From: Acetobacteraceae bacterium
GTDB taxonomy: Bacteria > Pseudomonadota > Alphaproteobacteria > Acetobacterales > Acetobacteraceae
Reading direction: 5' to 3'
Assembly: GCA_004843165.1 (NCBI GenBank)
Contig: CP039459.1
Location: forward strand, 1,496,001-1,560,000
DNA length: 64,000 nt
Shown here: positions 1 through 9,253 of the stretch, piece after piece
How positions within the stretch are numbered: position 1 is the first letter of the stretch
Layout of the letters: each line of letters opens with the position of its first letter
Notes under the pieces: generated by a model
Databases searched by the model: none
What the model was told of the DNA's origin: nothing
The model's input: only the letters and a program-made list of their open reading frames with translations
Position numbers and translations under genes: made by a program

Positions 1-222
1 CTTGCCGTAATCAAGAATCTTGCAAACAGGAGGAGTCGCCGTGGGACTAATTTCGAGAAGATCCATTCCTTCAGCGTAGGCACGGGAAATGGCTTCACGG
101 ATTGGCAAAATACCAACCATATCGCCATTTGCAGCTACAACGCGAACTTGTGGGGTGCGGATTTCTTCGTTAAGGCGTGGCCCATCCTTTGTAGGGTTTG
201 GGGCGTGTGGAAGTCGTGCTAT
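1..222 (-). CDS. infC: Translation initiation factor IF-3, N-terminal part (cut by window edge)
   Basis: The first 74 codons of IF-3, which keeps 30S subunits free and proofreads the start codon. The reading shows the family N-terminus with DGPRLNEEIR and later RVVAANGDMVGIL, ending in DYGK at the window edge, so the C-terminal domain lies outside. The most natural start is an ATA codon at 222-220, followed by ARLPHAPNPTKDGPR. A GAGGA motif sits just upstream. No ATG, GTG or TTG stands at the right place. IF-3 genes in other bacteria (AUU in E. coli) use rare starts that IF-3 itself discriminates against, giving autoregulation, so an AUA start fits. It lies downstream of thrS on the same strand, the usual order. 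Confidence 0.9.
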   Translation of the reverse strand, partial: MARLPHAPNPTKDGPRLNEEIRTPQVRVVAANGDMVGILPIREAISRAYAEGMDLLEISPTATPPVCKILDYGK

Positions 223-305
223 GTTCAGGTCCTCGCAAACGTAAATAATAATTACCAAAGAGATTACAGGTCAAAGAAATGTAACGTAACCTCTAAGGCG
301 CTTAG

Positions 306-334
306 CTTATATCTTAAATATAATCATGAACCAA
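306..334 (-). promoter_or_regulatory. Candidate promoter for infC
   Basis: In the thrS-infC spacer, read on the minus strand, TTGGTT (334-329) is followed 17 bases later by TATAAG (311-306). Spacing and composition fit a sigma-70-type promoter that would let infC be expressed apart from thrS. This was found by eye only. Confidence 0.35.
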
Positions 335-354
335 GTTGGTTTACAGGGGAAGCT

Positions 355-2295
355 TTAAGATATATGTCCCATTCTTTCAAGATCAGGCGCAATTGCTCTA
401 TTCTTTAGGAGTTCGATTGCCTCATCAAGAGAGATAACGGTATTTTTTTGTGATCCCAACTCACGGATAGACACCGTTCCATCTTCAGCTTCTTTACGCC
501 CAATAGCGAGAATGAAGGGGACTTTCTGAAGACTTAGATCTCGAATTTTAGCATTGATTTTATCATTTTCAAAATGCCGTTGAACGGAAAGGCCAACTTT
601 TTCAAGTTTTTGCGCCACATTTTCTGCATATTCGTTGGCATCTGAAACAATGGTTGCAACAGCCGCTTGAACCGGAGAGAGCCAGAGTGGGAATTTACCA
701 GCGTGCTCTTCGATCAGAATCCCCAAGAATCGCTCAAAACTGCCTAAAATGGCACGATGAAGCATAACAGGGCGGTGACGATTGCCATCTCGGCCGATAT
801 AGGAAACATCCAATCTTTCTGGAAGAACATAATCAACTTGTAAGGTACCGCATTGCCATTCACGTTCTAGGGCATCGGTCAGAACAAATTCGAGTTTAGG
901 GCCATAAAAAGCGCCTTCCCCCTCATTCAATTCATATGCGACTCCTGCCATTTCACAGGCTTTTTTGAGGGCACCTTCTGCACGATCCCATGTTTCATCA
1001 GAGCCGGCACGGGTTTCTGGACGGTCTGAAAATTTAACACTAAAATTTTCAAACCCAAGATCTTTATAGGCTTCAGAAAGCATCGCAACAAAATGTGCGG
1101 TTTCCTCCGCAATTTGATCCTCTTCACAGAAAATATGGGCATCGTCTTGGGTAAAGGCACGAACACGCATAATACCGTGGAGCGCACCTGAAGGCTCGTA
1201 ACGGTGACAGGAGCCAAATTCTGCCATCCGCAAGGGTAGCTCACGGTAAGAACGTAGGCCATGACGGAAAATTTCGACATGGCAAGGGCAGTTCATTGGC
1301 TTAAGGGCAAAGAGTTTGTCCTCCTCATCCACATGCGCCAGATACATATTTTCACGGTATTTATCCCAATGCCCGGAGCGTTCCCAGAAAGAACGGTCTA
1401 AAAGTTGTGGGGTTTTTACCTCCTGGTAGCCGTAACGCGTTTGAAGGCGGCGCATATAATTTTGCAGTGAATTATAAATATTCCAGCCTTTTGCATGCCA
1501 AAAAATCTGTCCAGGTGCCTCTTCTTGAAGATGGTAAAGATCCATCTGTTTACCGATTCGGCGGTGATCACGTTTTTCGGCCTCTTCCAAACGGTGAAGA
1601 TAGCTTTTTAATTCTTTTTCATCCCGCCAAGCCGTACCGTAAATACGGGTTAGCATCGGATTATGATGATCACCACGCCAATAAGCGCCAGCAACACGCA
1701 TCAGTTTAAAGGCAGTGCCAATATCGCCTGTATGGCGTAAATGCGGACCACGGCAGAGATCGAGCCATTCCCCTTGGCGGTAGATGGAGAGATCTTCGCC
1801 CTCTGGAAGATTTTCGATGAGTTCGCCTTTAAAGATCTCCCCTTTTTCTTTGAAAAATCCCAAGGCTTTTTCACGGTCCCAAACTTCACGTTCAAAGGGA
1901 CGTTTAAGCGCAATGATCTCTTTCATTTTGGCTTCGATTGCATCGAAGTCAGCAGGGGTAAAAGGCTCGGAACGTTCAAAATCGTAATAAAAACCATCTT
2001 TGATGCTTGGGCCGATCGTCACCTGTGTACCGGGCCAAAGTTCCTGCACTGCTTCGGCTAAGACATGCGCTGCATCGTGACGGATCAGCTCAAGTGCTTC
2101 AGGGTCTTTTCGGGTAATGAAACGGATTTTAGCATCTTGCGAAATGGTTTCGCTGATATCTTTGAGATGGCCGTCAACTTCCATGGCTAGGGCAGCTTTG
2201 GCAAGGCCGGCACCAATGGACAAAGCAGCCTCAGTTCCTGTGACAGGATGACTAAATTGCCGTGTATTTCCATCGGGGAGCGTGATGACAACCAT
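355..2295 (-). CDS. thrS: Threonyl-tRNA synthetase
   Basis: Charges tRNA-Thr with threonine in the cytoplasm. The 646-residue length is normal for the class II bacterial enzyme. In order I see an N-terminal TGS domain (about 1-60), the second editing domain with the HDAAH signature (about residue 74), the class II catalytic core with [10 protein letters not shown], whose Cys is the zinc ligand, motif 2 [13 protein letters not shown], and motif 3 near [15 protein letters not shown], then the anticodon-binding domain. The start ATG opens MVVITLPDG, typical of the TGS domain. infC follows 132 bases downstream on the same strand. Confidence 0.97.
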   Translation of the reverse strand: MVVITLPDGNTRQFSHPVTGTEAALSIGAGLAKAALAMEVDGHLKDISETISQDAKIRFITRKDPEALELIRHDAAHVLAEAVQELWPGTQVTIGPSIKDGFYYDFERSEPFTPADFDAIEAKMKEIIALKRPFEREVWDREKALGFFKEKGEIFKGELIENLPEGEDLSIYRQGEWLDLCRGPHLRHTGDIGTAFKLMRVAGAYWRGDHHNPMLTRIYGTAWRDEKELKSYLHRLEEAEKRDHRRIGKQMDLYHLQEEAPGQIFWHAKGWNIYNSLQNYMRRLQTRYGYQEVKTPQLLDRSFWERSGHWDKYRENMYLAHVDEEDKLFALKPMNCPCHVEIFRHGLRSYRELPLRMAEFGSCHRYEPSGALHGIMRVRAFTQDDAHIFCEEDQIAEETAHFVAMLSEAYKDLGFENFSVKFSDRPETRAGSDETWDRAEGALKKACEMAGVAYELNEGEGAFYGPKLEFVLTDALEREWQCGTLQVDYVLPERLDVSYIGRDGNRHRPVMLHRAILGSFERFLGILIEEHAGKFPLWLSPVQAAVATIVSDANEYAENVAQKLEKVGLSVQRHFENDKINAKIRDLSLQKVPFILAIGRKEAEDGTVSIRELGSQKNTVISLDEAIELLKNRAIAPDLERMGHIS

Positions 2296-2321
2296 CTTAA
2301 AAACTTTCTTATTAATTTAAA

Positions 2322-2348
2322 ATTATAAACTTAAAAACCAGTGTCCAA
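2322..2348 (-). promoter_or_regulatory. Candidate promoter for thrS
   Basis: On the minus strand TTGGAC (2348-2343) precedes a perfect TATAAT (2327-2322) with a short 15-base spacer, about 27 bases before the thrS start. The spacer is suboptimal, so this is tentative. thrS might also be read from the upstream glycosyltransferase gene. Confidence 0.3.
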
Positions 2349-2351
2349 AAA

Positions 2352-3284
2352 TTAGCCTAGTTTTTTTAATAAATGAAGGGCTCTTTTTAGGACTTCTCTG
2401 AAAGAGAGGGAAGCGGTGTCTCTTGCCTGCATTGTCACGACGTTTCCGGCCTTGAGCGGAATAGGCGCATGAAAACGTGGATCGGAGAAGGCAGAGAATA
2501 AAACCAATGTTGGGCAGGCACAAAATGCGGCAAGATGCATCACTCCTGTGTCCGCACCAATACATAAGACGGCCCTTTCCATGATTTTTGCTAAATCCGG
2601 AAGTGTCGTTTTGCCTCGAAGATCAAGAATATGCAGCTTGGAGAGTCTTTTTTGTGATTCTAGAGAGGCAGGACGTATGCCGGTTAGAACGGGTTGAAAG
2701 CCTTCTTTTTCAAGAAGAACCGCAAGCTGGATAAAATTTTGCAATGGCCATGATTTGTGTAAGTGTTTTTGACCGGTTTCAACGGATAAAACAACATAAG
2801 GACGTTGTGCCTTCTGTGGGAGAAGATCCTTCCCCGCATGGATAAGCCAATCGGCTTTCTGCGGCGCAAGGGGAGGAATATGCAGCGCTTTTAAAAGATA
2901 TTTTTGACGCATAAGGGCATGAAGCGGTTTTTTCTTCGCAAGATTTTTTAAAAGAAAAGGTGCGTCCTCATGTTTAGAAAAAAAGAGATATAGCTTAGAT
3001 CTCAGCGATTGCTGAAGGTCAATGACAAGATCATATTGCGCAATTTGAGCAATCTGTTGTCGGAGCCTTTGCCATTTTTTCAGTGAAAGTCCGGGACGTT
3101 CTCTGGAATCGGTTAAGATAGAATCAAAATAAGGGGAAAGCGCCGCTAAATCTTTTAAAGAGGGATCACAGAGCAGACTGATATGTGCCATCGGACAAGT
3201 GTGGCGAATGGCTTCAAAGCTTGGAAAGGATTGGATAAAATCGCCAAGAGCGCCATGTTTAATAATCAGAATTTTAGGTCGCAT
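2352..3284 (-). CDS. Glycosyltransferase family 9 (LPS heptosyltransferase-like)
   Basis: A GT9-family protein of about 310 residues, related to ADP-heptose:LPS heptosyltransferases acting at the inner face of the cytoplasmic membrane. The N-terminus (ILIIKHGALGDFIQSFPSF) is the family's first nucleotide-binding loop with its Gly-Asp, and the C-terminal half has GADTGVMHLAAFCACPTLVLF, the conserved donor-binding segment. I chose the ATG at 3284 because MRPKILIIKHG is the usual family start and AAGGA lies upstream. A longer reading from TTG at 3320 adds 12 atypical residues. It precedes thrS by 56 bases. The acceptor sugar cannot be told from sequence. Confidence 0.85.
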   Translation of the reverse strand: MRPKILIIKHGALGDFIQSFPSFEAIRHTCPMAHISLLCDPSLKDLAALSPYFDSILTDSRERPGLSLKKWQRLRQQIAQIAQYDLVIDLQQSLRSKLYLFFSKHEDAPFLLKNLAKKKPLHALMRQKYLLKALHIPPLAPQKADWLIHAGKDLLPQKAQRPYVVLSVETGQKHLHKSWPLQNFIQLAVLLEKEGFQPVLTGIRPASLESQKRLSKLHILDLRGKTTLPDLAKIMERAVLCIGADTGVMHLAAFCACPTLVLFSAFSDPRFHAPIPLKAGNVVTMQARDTASLSFREVLKRALHLLKKLG

Positions 3285-3392
3285 GTTTTTGTGATTCCTT
3301 TTAAAAATCCCCCAACTCAAAGGAGGAGGGGGATTTTCTTAAAAAGCGCTGTAAAAGAGAGCTTAAATAAGGAGCGGTGGCGCTCATTCATT

Positions 3393-4028
3393 TTATGATG
3401 CTTGAGGTGCTTTTCCGGTTGAGGAATCCGCAGCCACGACAACCATTGCAGGTTTTAGAAGACGGTTTTTAAGCTTCCAAACGGGATTATGTGCCATCAT
3501 GACATGTCCCGGCGCATGGTCTTCGGAGTGCATTTGTTGCAAAGCCTCATGTAAATTAGGGTCAAATGCGTTGCCGACAGGATTGTCTCTGGTAATACCG
3601 TGACGCTCTAACATGGAAAGAAAAGATTTTTCCGTGCTTTCAAGACCCTTGCGGATGGCCTTTAGATTATCCGAATCTTCTTCAGTGGCAGGAGGAAGAG
3701 CAGCAAGTGCGCGTTGGAGATTATCAATTTCGCCAACGAGATCTTTTGCAAATTTCTGAACGGCATAATCACGAATATCGGATTTTTCTTTTTCCGCACG
3801 GGTGATGAAATTTTGTTTTTCGGCTTCGGAACGTTTCCAGCGGTCTTCCATTGCGGCTAAGTCAGCTGCCATGCTTTCGATGCGGTTGTCTAAATCTTCC
3901 TGAGGATCAACATCCTGCGCCTCTTCCAAATTTTCATTTTGGGCAACATTCTCTGTTGCTGCCTCAGCTTCCGGAGAGTTGGCGTGAGAGTCCGAAGAAG
4001 AATTTTGAGAAGGATTTTGTTTGCTCAT
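3393..4028 (-). CDS. grpE: Nucleotide exchange factor GrpE
   Basis: Cochaperone that releases ADP from DnaK. Of 211 residues, the first 50 or so are acidic, Ser/Glu-rich and probably disordered. A long coiled-coil helix follows (about 50-130, including RWKRSEAEKQNFITRAEKE), then the beta domain with the GrpE signature around GNAFDPNLHEALQQM and HVMMAHNPVWKLKNRLLKPAMVVVA. Length and domain order are typical. It is transcribed away from rapZ. dnaK and hrcA are not next to it in this window, and I see no clear heat-shock promoter. Confidence 0.95.
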   Translation of the reverse strand: MSKQNPSQNSSSDSHANSPEAEAATENVAQNENLEEAQDVDPQEDLDNRIESMAADLAAMEDRWKRSEAEKQNFITRAEKEKSDIRDYAVQKFAKDLVGEIDNLQRALAALPPATEEDSDNLKAIRKGLESTEKSFLSMLERHGITRDNPVGNAFDPNLHEALQQMHSEDHAPGHVMMAHNPVWKLKNRLLKPAMVVVAADSSTGKAPQAS

Positions 4029-4164
4029 AATATTGCCTGAAGCGATGCCTGCTTAGAAAAATTAAAATATTAGCGTTTCATTACCACAAAGCGCATTGAC
4101 TGTGTGATAAAATGAAGCTTCTGAAATTACTCTTATAAGAATTGGCAATCCTTTCTCCTGAAAA

Positions 4165-4192
4165 CAAGGGTCAAAATATCTTTTCACCCTTG
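4165..4192. promoter_or_regulatory. Inverted repeat between divergent grpE and rapZ
   Basis: Two 12-base arms (4165-4176 and 4181-4192) pair with one mismatch around a 4-base loop. The position in the 237-bp divergent spacer suggests an operator or a leader hairpin for one of the two genes rather than a terminator. No T-tract is attached. Function unknown. Confidence 0.4.
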
Positions 4193-4265
4193 AAATAGAA
4201 TTTCAGGAAGATAATCTTATCTTTTATAAGGGGGCAGAGTTTTATCGCTTTAAGGAGTTCCAAGC

Positions 4266-5252
4266 ATGCAAGAGCCTTCAACGGAGAGAAAGATTTCCTC
4301 ATCGCCAGTAAGGCTTTCAACCGAAAAACGGCAGACTCTTATTTTAAGTGGGCTTTCCGGCGCTGGGAAATCCTCAATCCTCGCAATGTTAGAAGATTTA
4401 GGCTACGAGGTTGTCGATAATCCGCCGCTTGAAATTTTAGAGACTTTAGCAGATCATTCAAGCGAACGCCGTGCGATTGGCATTGATGTACGTTCGTACG
4501 GTTTTAAAGCCGAAGCTTTGTTAAATAAGCTCCAAAAACTTCGGGAAAATAAGAATCTCTCGATTGAGTTGCTTTATACAACAGCGGATGAAGAGGTGCT
4601 GATGAAGCGTTTCACAGCCACGCGGCGCCGTCATCCACTTTCGATGCATTATGAATCAGGCCATCATGGGGAATGCGCCTCTTTAAGAGAGGGGATTGCC
4701 AAAGAAATAGCGCTTTTAGAGCCGATTTGTCAGGCGGCAGATGATGTTTTAGACACATCGGATTTAACTTTGCCGGCTTTGCGCCAGTTGGTTCAAAATC
4801 GTTTTAGCGGCAATAAAGATTATAAAATGGGGGTAACAGTGACCTCATTCGCATTTCCGCATGGTTTGCCGCGGGAAGCGGATATGATCTTTGACGCAAG
4901 ATTTCTTAAAAACCCTTATTATGTTGAATCTCTGAGAGAGAGAACAGGGCAAGATTCGGATGTTGTCGCTCATATTGCTGAAGATGAAGATTATGAGAGA
5001 TTTTATCAAAAAATTTTAGAAATGGTGAAATTGGTACTGCCTCGCTTTGCCAAAGAGGGAAAAAAATACGTTACGATTGGGATCGGCTGTAGCGGTGGAC
5101 GCCATCGCTCTGTCGCTTTAACGGAAAAGCTTGGGCATGATTTAAATGTCATGGCGCAAAAAGGTCTGCCGAGAGATCAGGATTTTTCTTTGACCGTTGC
5201 CCATCGGGAGCTCAAAAAACAAACGCATTTTCAAGTGAAGGCAAATATTTAA
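4266..5252 (+). CDS. rapZ: RNase adapter protein RapZ
   Basis: RapZ/YvcJ-family nucleotide-binding protein. In E. coli it guides RNase E to the small RNA GlmZ and so controls glucosamine-6-phosphate synthase. Its target in alphaproteobacteria is less certain. The P-loop GLSGAGKS is at residues 29-36, after a short polar N-terminal extension. The C-terminal domain has the family hallmark FAFPHGLPREADMIFDARFL and GIGCSGGRHRSVAL. The length of 328 is slightly above the usual ~285 because of the N-terminal tail. GGAG lies just before the ATG. In many alphaproteobacteria rapZ sits by hprK and PTS genes; that context is missing here. Confidence 0.95.
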   Translation: MQEPSTERKISSSPVRLSTEKRQTLILSGLSGAGKSSILAMLEDLGYEVVDNPPLEILETLADHSSERRAIGIDVRSYGFKAEALLNKLQKLRENKNLSIELLYTTADEEVLMKRFTATRRRHPLSMHYESGHHGECASLREGIAKEIALLEPICQAADDVLDTSDLTLPALRQLVQNRFSGNKDYKMGVTVTSFAFPHGLPREADMIFDARFLKNPYYVESLRERTGQDSDVVAHIAEDEDYERFYQKILEMVKLVLPRFAKEGKKYVTIGIGCSGGRHRSVALTEKLGHDLNVMAQKGLPRDQDFSLTVAHRELKKQTHFQVKANI

Positions 5253-5301
5253 GTCAAAGAAAATGTCTGTTCGCTTATTTGATTTTTCGGTTTGAAAATG
5301 G

Positions 5302-5330
5302 AAAAGCCTCCTGGTCAGGAGGCTTTTTTT
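5302..5330. terminator. Bidirectional rho-independent terminator
   Basis: A perfect 9-bp stem (5305-5313 with 5316-5324) and 2-base spacer lies between convergent rapZ and the MscS-type gene. A T-run follows on the plus strand and a shorter T-run on the minus strand, so it can serve both. Confidence 0.85.
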
Positions 5331-5341
5331 ATGTGTCATTC

Positions 5342-7891
5342 TTAACCTTTGATAATGACATTTTCATGCTCGCCCGCCGCTTTAAGCTCTTCAAATAAGG
5401 CTTGTAGGAAAGCACTTTTAATTTTTGCTGAACTGCCGTTGCTGGGATACCAGAAACGCAACATGAAATTAACATCCGGCCCATAAAGGGCTGTTGTTAA
5501 AATCACAGGTGCAGGGGAGACAAGAATATCTTTTTGCAAACCCGCAACTTTGAGAATAATCTGGTTAATCTTGATAAGATTGGCGGTGGTTGGAAAGTCG
5601 AAAGTAATGACCATCCGATTGGGATTGGCATTAAAGGTGCTGTTTTTAACCGTTGAAGTGATAAATTGAGAATTCGGAACAATCATTGTTGTGCCGTCTG
5701 GTAGCATGATATTCGTTGCACGCATGGCAATGCGCCGAACCTCTCCGGAATTTCCTGAAACTTCAATCGTATCGCCGGGCTGAATGGGACGTTCCGCTAA
5801 GAGCATAATGCCAGAGACAAAATCTTTCACAATAGATTGTAAACCAAATCCCACACCAACCGACAAGGCAGACACAACCCATGTCACACTGCTAACAGAC
5901 ACGCCTAAAAGTCTCAGGCAGAAAATGCCTGATGCGATCCATGTCGTATAAGTGAGAATGGTGATGATGGAGCTTTGTGCGCCATTGCTTAATTGCGTTG
6001 TTGGAAAGAGGCGTGAAGTGAGCCAGAGACACGCCAGCTGAATCCCATAATAGGTGCAGGTTAACGTCAGCAGACAGGAAAGCAGCATTTTTGGGGAAAT
6101 GGGAATATCGGCGAATAAAGCCCCTAAGAAGATTTTTTGCAGACGGATACAGAGATCAAAAAGGGAGAAATGAACGCCATTCATAAAAATAGCGATGGCC
6201 ACGGCACACATAAAGACTGTGCCAAGGGCACCAATAACAACTTTTAACTGTTCAATACGGCTTTTGGATAGACCGATCATCTGAAGTTTCTTGATAAAAG
6301 GCTGCCCTTTCGCAAGGCCAAGCGCTGAAAGCTGTTTCCACGTTCCGATAAACAGACAAACCAAAGCAATATCATAAACCAGTACAAGCAACTGCGTATT
6401 AATGACAAAGGCTAACGCCATATAGCCTGTTACGATCGCCAAAATGGTGAGCATTAAAATGGCAGAGCTGAGGAAATGCAAAATCGACCATCTACGGTTT
6501 AAAATGGCTTCAAATTTTTGCTTTCCTGTCAGGTTGCTTTCATCAATCGGTTGAGAATGGTCAAATTCTCTGGGTGTTTTTTGCGTCCGGAAAAGCAAAC
6601 TCAAAGAGAAAGCATCCAACAAGGCAATGGCCCCTTGCATAAAGGCCGCAAAATTGGGGGCAATAATCTCACGCTCTAGAAGTCCAATCAGGTTGGAGGC
6701 TAAAACCAGACTGATTGCCATCAAAAAGCTTGAGACGGGGCGGGGCATTCCTCTTGTCCAGCCAAGCAGGGGAAGGCCAGCCCCTAAAATGAGCGCGCAA
6801 GCAGGAAGACAGCTATTGATGACCTGCGCCAGTCCATAATTTTGGGCATGAATGCACAAGGTCCAAAGATTCCAAACAATTAAGGAAACAAAAACGCAAA
6901 TAATGGCAATGGCGAGCTGACCCGGCGTGCCAAGCGGGACGGCATTTAATTCCTCTCGGAGAAGAATTTTTTCCTCCTCCTCTAAAATTTCAAGTTTTTT
7001 GGCCTTTTGATCCGGAGAATGCGGTGAAAAAACCCGTGTAATCAGGGATAGATTGGGAGGTGAGTTTAAATTCAGTTCAATATTGGCTTTGGCCCATGCT
7101 CGAAAGATTTTAGGAAAGATTTTTCCCATTTGGTGGCTGAGAAAAAGAATGAGCAAGAAGGTGAAAGTAGCCCCTCCGAAAAGGAAAAGCGTCATTTGCA
7201 TGCCGCCGCTATCTTTTAAAAGAGTCGTACTTAGGCCTTTTTCCTTATAAATTCCCTGCCAAAAAGCTGGCATGACTGGGCTAAGCGTGCGTTTGGTTAA
7301 AATTTGATGCTGTAACTTGTCCAGGAGGCTTTTGGTAAACCCATCCAATTGTTTTGCCTGCATTTGATAGAGTTTTGCCTCCACAAGAGCGGCACGGACA
7401 TTATGCTGATTTTTTTGAACCTCTTTGCGTTGGCGTGTGATTGCCGGCTCTTCATTCTCTACAGGCTGTTCACCTAAAATTTGGAGAAGCGAGCTGAGGG
7501 AGCTGTTATAGCTTTCCATCTGCTCGACAAGCATATCCGTACGCTCAAGCGTATGTTTGAGCGTTTTATGAATTTCATCGAGCTTTAAAGAGCTTAGCGT
7601 GGAGGAGTTTTTCAAAAGCCCCAAGACATTGGCAAGTGTCTGATGGGTTTGGCTCATCTGCGTTTTTTCATCGGTGCCAAGCCCTTCCCATCCCATTTTG
7701 ATAACGGAAAGTTCACTTTCTGTCAGATTATCTGCCTGAGAAGGGGGGAGCGAAACGGTAGGGATACCCGGTGTTAAAAGCGCCTTTTGTTGGGCGAAGG
7801 CTGGAGGTTGAAAGAAACAGAAACTCAGAAGAAATAGACTGAAAAAAGCGGAAATTTTCCAGCCCGATTTTTTTGAAGAGAAATGTTTCAT
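5342..7891 (-). CDS. Large MscS-family mechanosensitive channel (KefA/MscK-like)
   Basis: An 849-residue inner-membrane channel of the long MscS type. Residues 1-34 look like a Sec signal peptide (MKHFSSKKSGWKIS, hydrophobic stretch, then AFA|QQ). A periplasmic alpha-helical segment follows (about 50-220), then many transmembrane helices. The C-terminal MscS core is clear: VVSALSVGVGFGLQSIVKD is the pore-lining Gly/Ala helix, and RPIQPGDTIEVSGNSGEVRRI begins the beta domain, with MLPDGTTMIVPNSQFI after it. Such proteins release solutes on hypo-osmotic shock. It follows pyrD by 24 bases and may be cotranscribed with it. The extra N-terminal domains match the DUF3772-type layout, but I cannot confirm the family. 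Confidence 0.88.
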   Translation of the reverse strand: MKHFSSKKSGWKISAFFSLFLLSFCFFQPPAFAQQKALLTPGIPTVSLPPSQADNLTESELSVIKMGWEGLGTDEKTQMSQTHQTLANVLGLLKNSSTLSSLKLDEIHKTLKHTLERTDMLVEQMESYNSSLSSLLQILGEQPVENEEPAITRQRKEVQKNQHNVRAALVEAKLYQMQAKQLDGFTKSLLDKLQHQILTKRTLSPVMPAFWQGIYKEKGLSTTLLKDSGGMQMTLFLFGGATFTFLLILFLSHQMGKIFPKIFRAWAKANIELNLNSPPNLSLITRVFSPHSPDQKAKKLEILEEEEKILLREELNAVPLGTPGQLAIAIICVFVSLIVWNLWTLCIHAQNYGLAQVINSCLPACALILGAGLPLLGWTRGMPRPVSSFLMAISLVLASNLIGLLEREIIAPNFAAFMQGAIALLDAFSLSLLFRTQKTPREFDHSQPIDESNLTGKQKFEAILNRRWSILHFLSSAILMLTILAIVTGYMALAFVINTQLLVLVYDIALVCLFIGTWKQLSALGLAKGQPFIKKLQMIGLSKSRIEQLKVVIGALGTVFMCAVAIAIFMNGVHFSLFDLCIRLQKIFLGALFADIPISPKMLLSCLLTLTCTYYGIQLACLWLTSRLFPTTQLSNGAQSSIITILTYTTWIASGIFCLRLLGVSVSSVTWVVSALSVGVGFGLQSIVKDFVSGIMLLAERPIQPGDTIEVSGNSGEVRRIAMRATNIMLPDGTTMIVPNSQFITSTVKNSTFNANPNRMVITFDFPTTANLIKINQIILKVAGLQKDILVSPAPVILTTALYGPDVNFMLRFWYPSNGSSAKIKSAFLQALFEELKAAGEHENVIIKG

Positions 7892-7915
7892 ATCGTCTCG
7901 TTTATTGATCCAAGT

Positions 7916-9058
7916 TTATTGTTCTAAAGGGAAAAGCGTTCTTATGTCAGAAAGATTTTCAATCTTCGCCTGATCCATCGCAGAAAGCAATTCTCTTTTG
8001 AGTTTGGCTAAGAGCGGTGTCCCCTCATAAATGAAGGCGCTGTAAACCTGCACAAGATCTGCCCCAAGCTGGAGGCGGTTAAGAATGTCAGCGCCAGTTT
8101 CGATACCGCCGCTGGAAACGAGAAGTAACCGCCCTTTATTGAGTTTGGCGACCAGTTTCAAAACTTCCAGAGAGCGTTTCTGAAGCGGAGCACCGGAAAG
8201 CCCCCCTTCTTCATTCATATGCTTAGACTGTAAATTAAAGGCACGAGATTTGGTTGTATTGGTTAAAATCAGGCCAGTTGCGCCAAGCCTTACGCAAAGT
8301 TCCAGCAAAGGTGAAAAGGCCTCGTCTTTGAGGTCGGGTGCAAGCTTAATAAAAACAGGTAATTTTTTCGTATTAACCTGATTGATTTCAGTCAAAAGTT
8401 TTTCGAGAAAGACAACATTTTGTAAATCTCTCAGACCCGGCGTGTTGGGGGAGGAGAGATTGATGGCAATATAGCTGGCATAAGGGGAGAAACGCTCTAC
8501 AAGGGCAGGATAGTCGTTCAGGGGGTCTGCATCAAGTTTGTTGATGCCAATATTAATACCTAAAGGAAAGCCGAAAGGTGTTTTTGGAGAGGCCGCCTGT
8601 TTTTTCCGACAAGGTAAGGCTTTTTGAAGATTCTTTTCAAAAATAATTTCGCCGGGACTGTTAAAACCCATACGATTGATGACGGCACGATCTTCATTTA
8701 AACGGAAAAGGCGGGGGCGTGGATTACCCGGCTGCTGGCGTGGCGTCACTGTTCCGGCTTCGACAAAACCGAAACCAAGACAGTTGAGGCCGTGGATTGC
8801 TTTGGCATTTTTATCGAATCCGGCCGCCATACCGATCGGATTTGAAAAAGTCATTCCCATGAGATTGACGTTCAGACGAGGGCTATCTTCTTTGCGGGGA
8901 AGGTATTTCCAAATTTTCTGCCCCATCATATCAATCGCAATATGATGGGCGGTTTCAGGATCAAAAAGATGGAAAAATCGGGTCGATAAGGTCGAAAGTT
9001 TCGAAGAGAGCAGGAAAGAGATAAGATTACGCAAACGGAATATAGAAAAAACAGACAT
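7916..9058 (-). CDS. pyrD: Dihydroorotate dehydrogenase (quinone), class 2
   Basis: Fourth step of pyrimidine synthesis, oxidising dihydroorotate to orotate with electrons passed to the quinone pool at the inner membrane. The N-terminal hydrophobic helix region (about 1-50) is the class 2 membrane-association segment. The FMN barrel shows NPIGMAAGFDKNAKAI, AGTVTPRQQPGNPRPRLFR, NRMGFNS and AINLSSPNTPGLRDLQ with the catalytic Ser region, and ends with VSSGGIETGADILNRL. At 380 residues it is slightly long for the class. It is divergent from dusB. Confidence 0.96.
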   Translation of the reverse strand: MSVFSIFRLRNLISFLLSSKLSTLSTRFFHLFDPETAHHIAIDMMGQKIWKYLPRKEDSPRLNVNLMGMTFSNPIGMAAGFDKNAKAIHGLNCLGFGFVEAGTVTPRQQPGNPRPRLFRLNEDRAVINRMGFNSPGEIIFEKNLQKALPCRKKQAASPKTPFGFPLGINIGINKLDADPLNDYPALVERFSPYASYIAINLSSPNTPGLRDLQNVVFLEKLLTEINQVNTKKLPVFIKLAPDLKDEAFSPLLELCVRLGATGLILTNTTKSRAFNLQSKHMNEEGGLSGAPLQKRSLEVLKLVAKLNKGRLLLVSSGGIETGADILNRLQLGADLVQVYSAFIYEGTPLLAKLKRELLSAMDQAKIENLSDIRTLFPLEQ

Positions 9059-9253
9059 GAGCGAACCCTATCCAAAAAGACGTTAAGAGAATAAATGATA
9101 TGATAAATCGAAAGCGCTCTATCACTTAAAGAGCGAGGTGATTTTAAAGGAAAAGTCTAATCTTTTAAATAGAAGAATAAAGGGCTTCTTAGAAGACGGC
9201 GCTCAGGGAGAGAAACACTGCGAGAACGGAAAATAAATTTACCCCCGATTGAT

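Noticed and set aside
148..408. 86-codon frame on the plus strand at the thrS-infC border
   Set aside because: It lies antisense to infC and the spacer, has no family features, and the infC reading explains the region.
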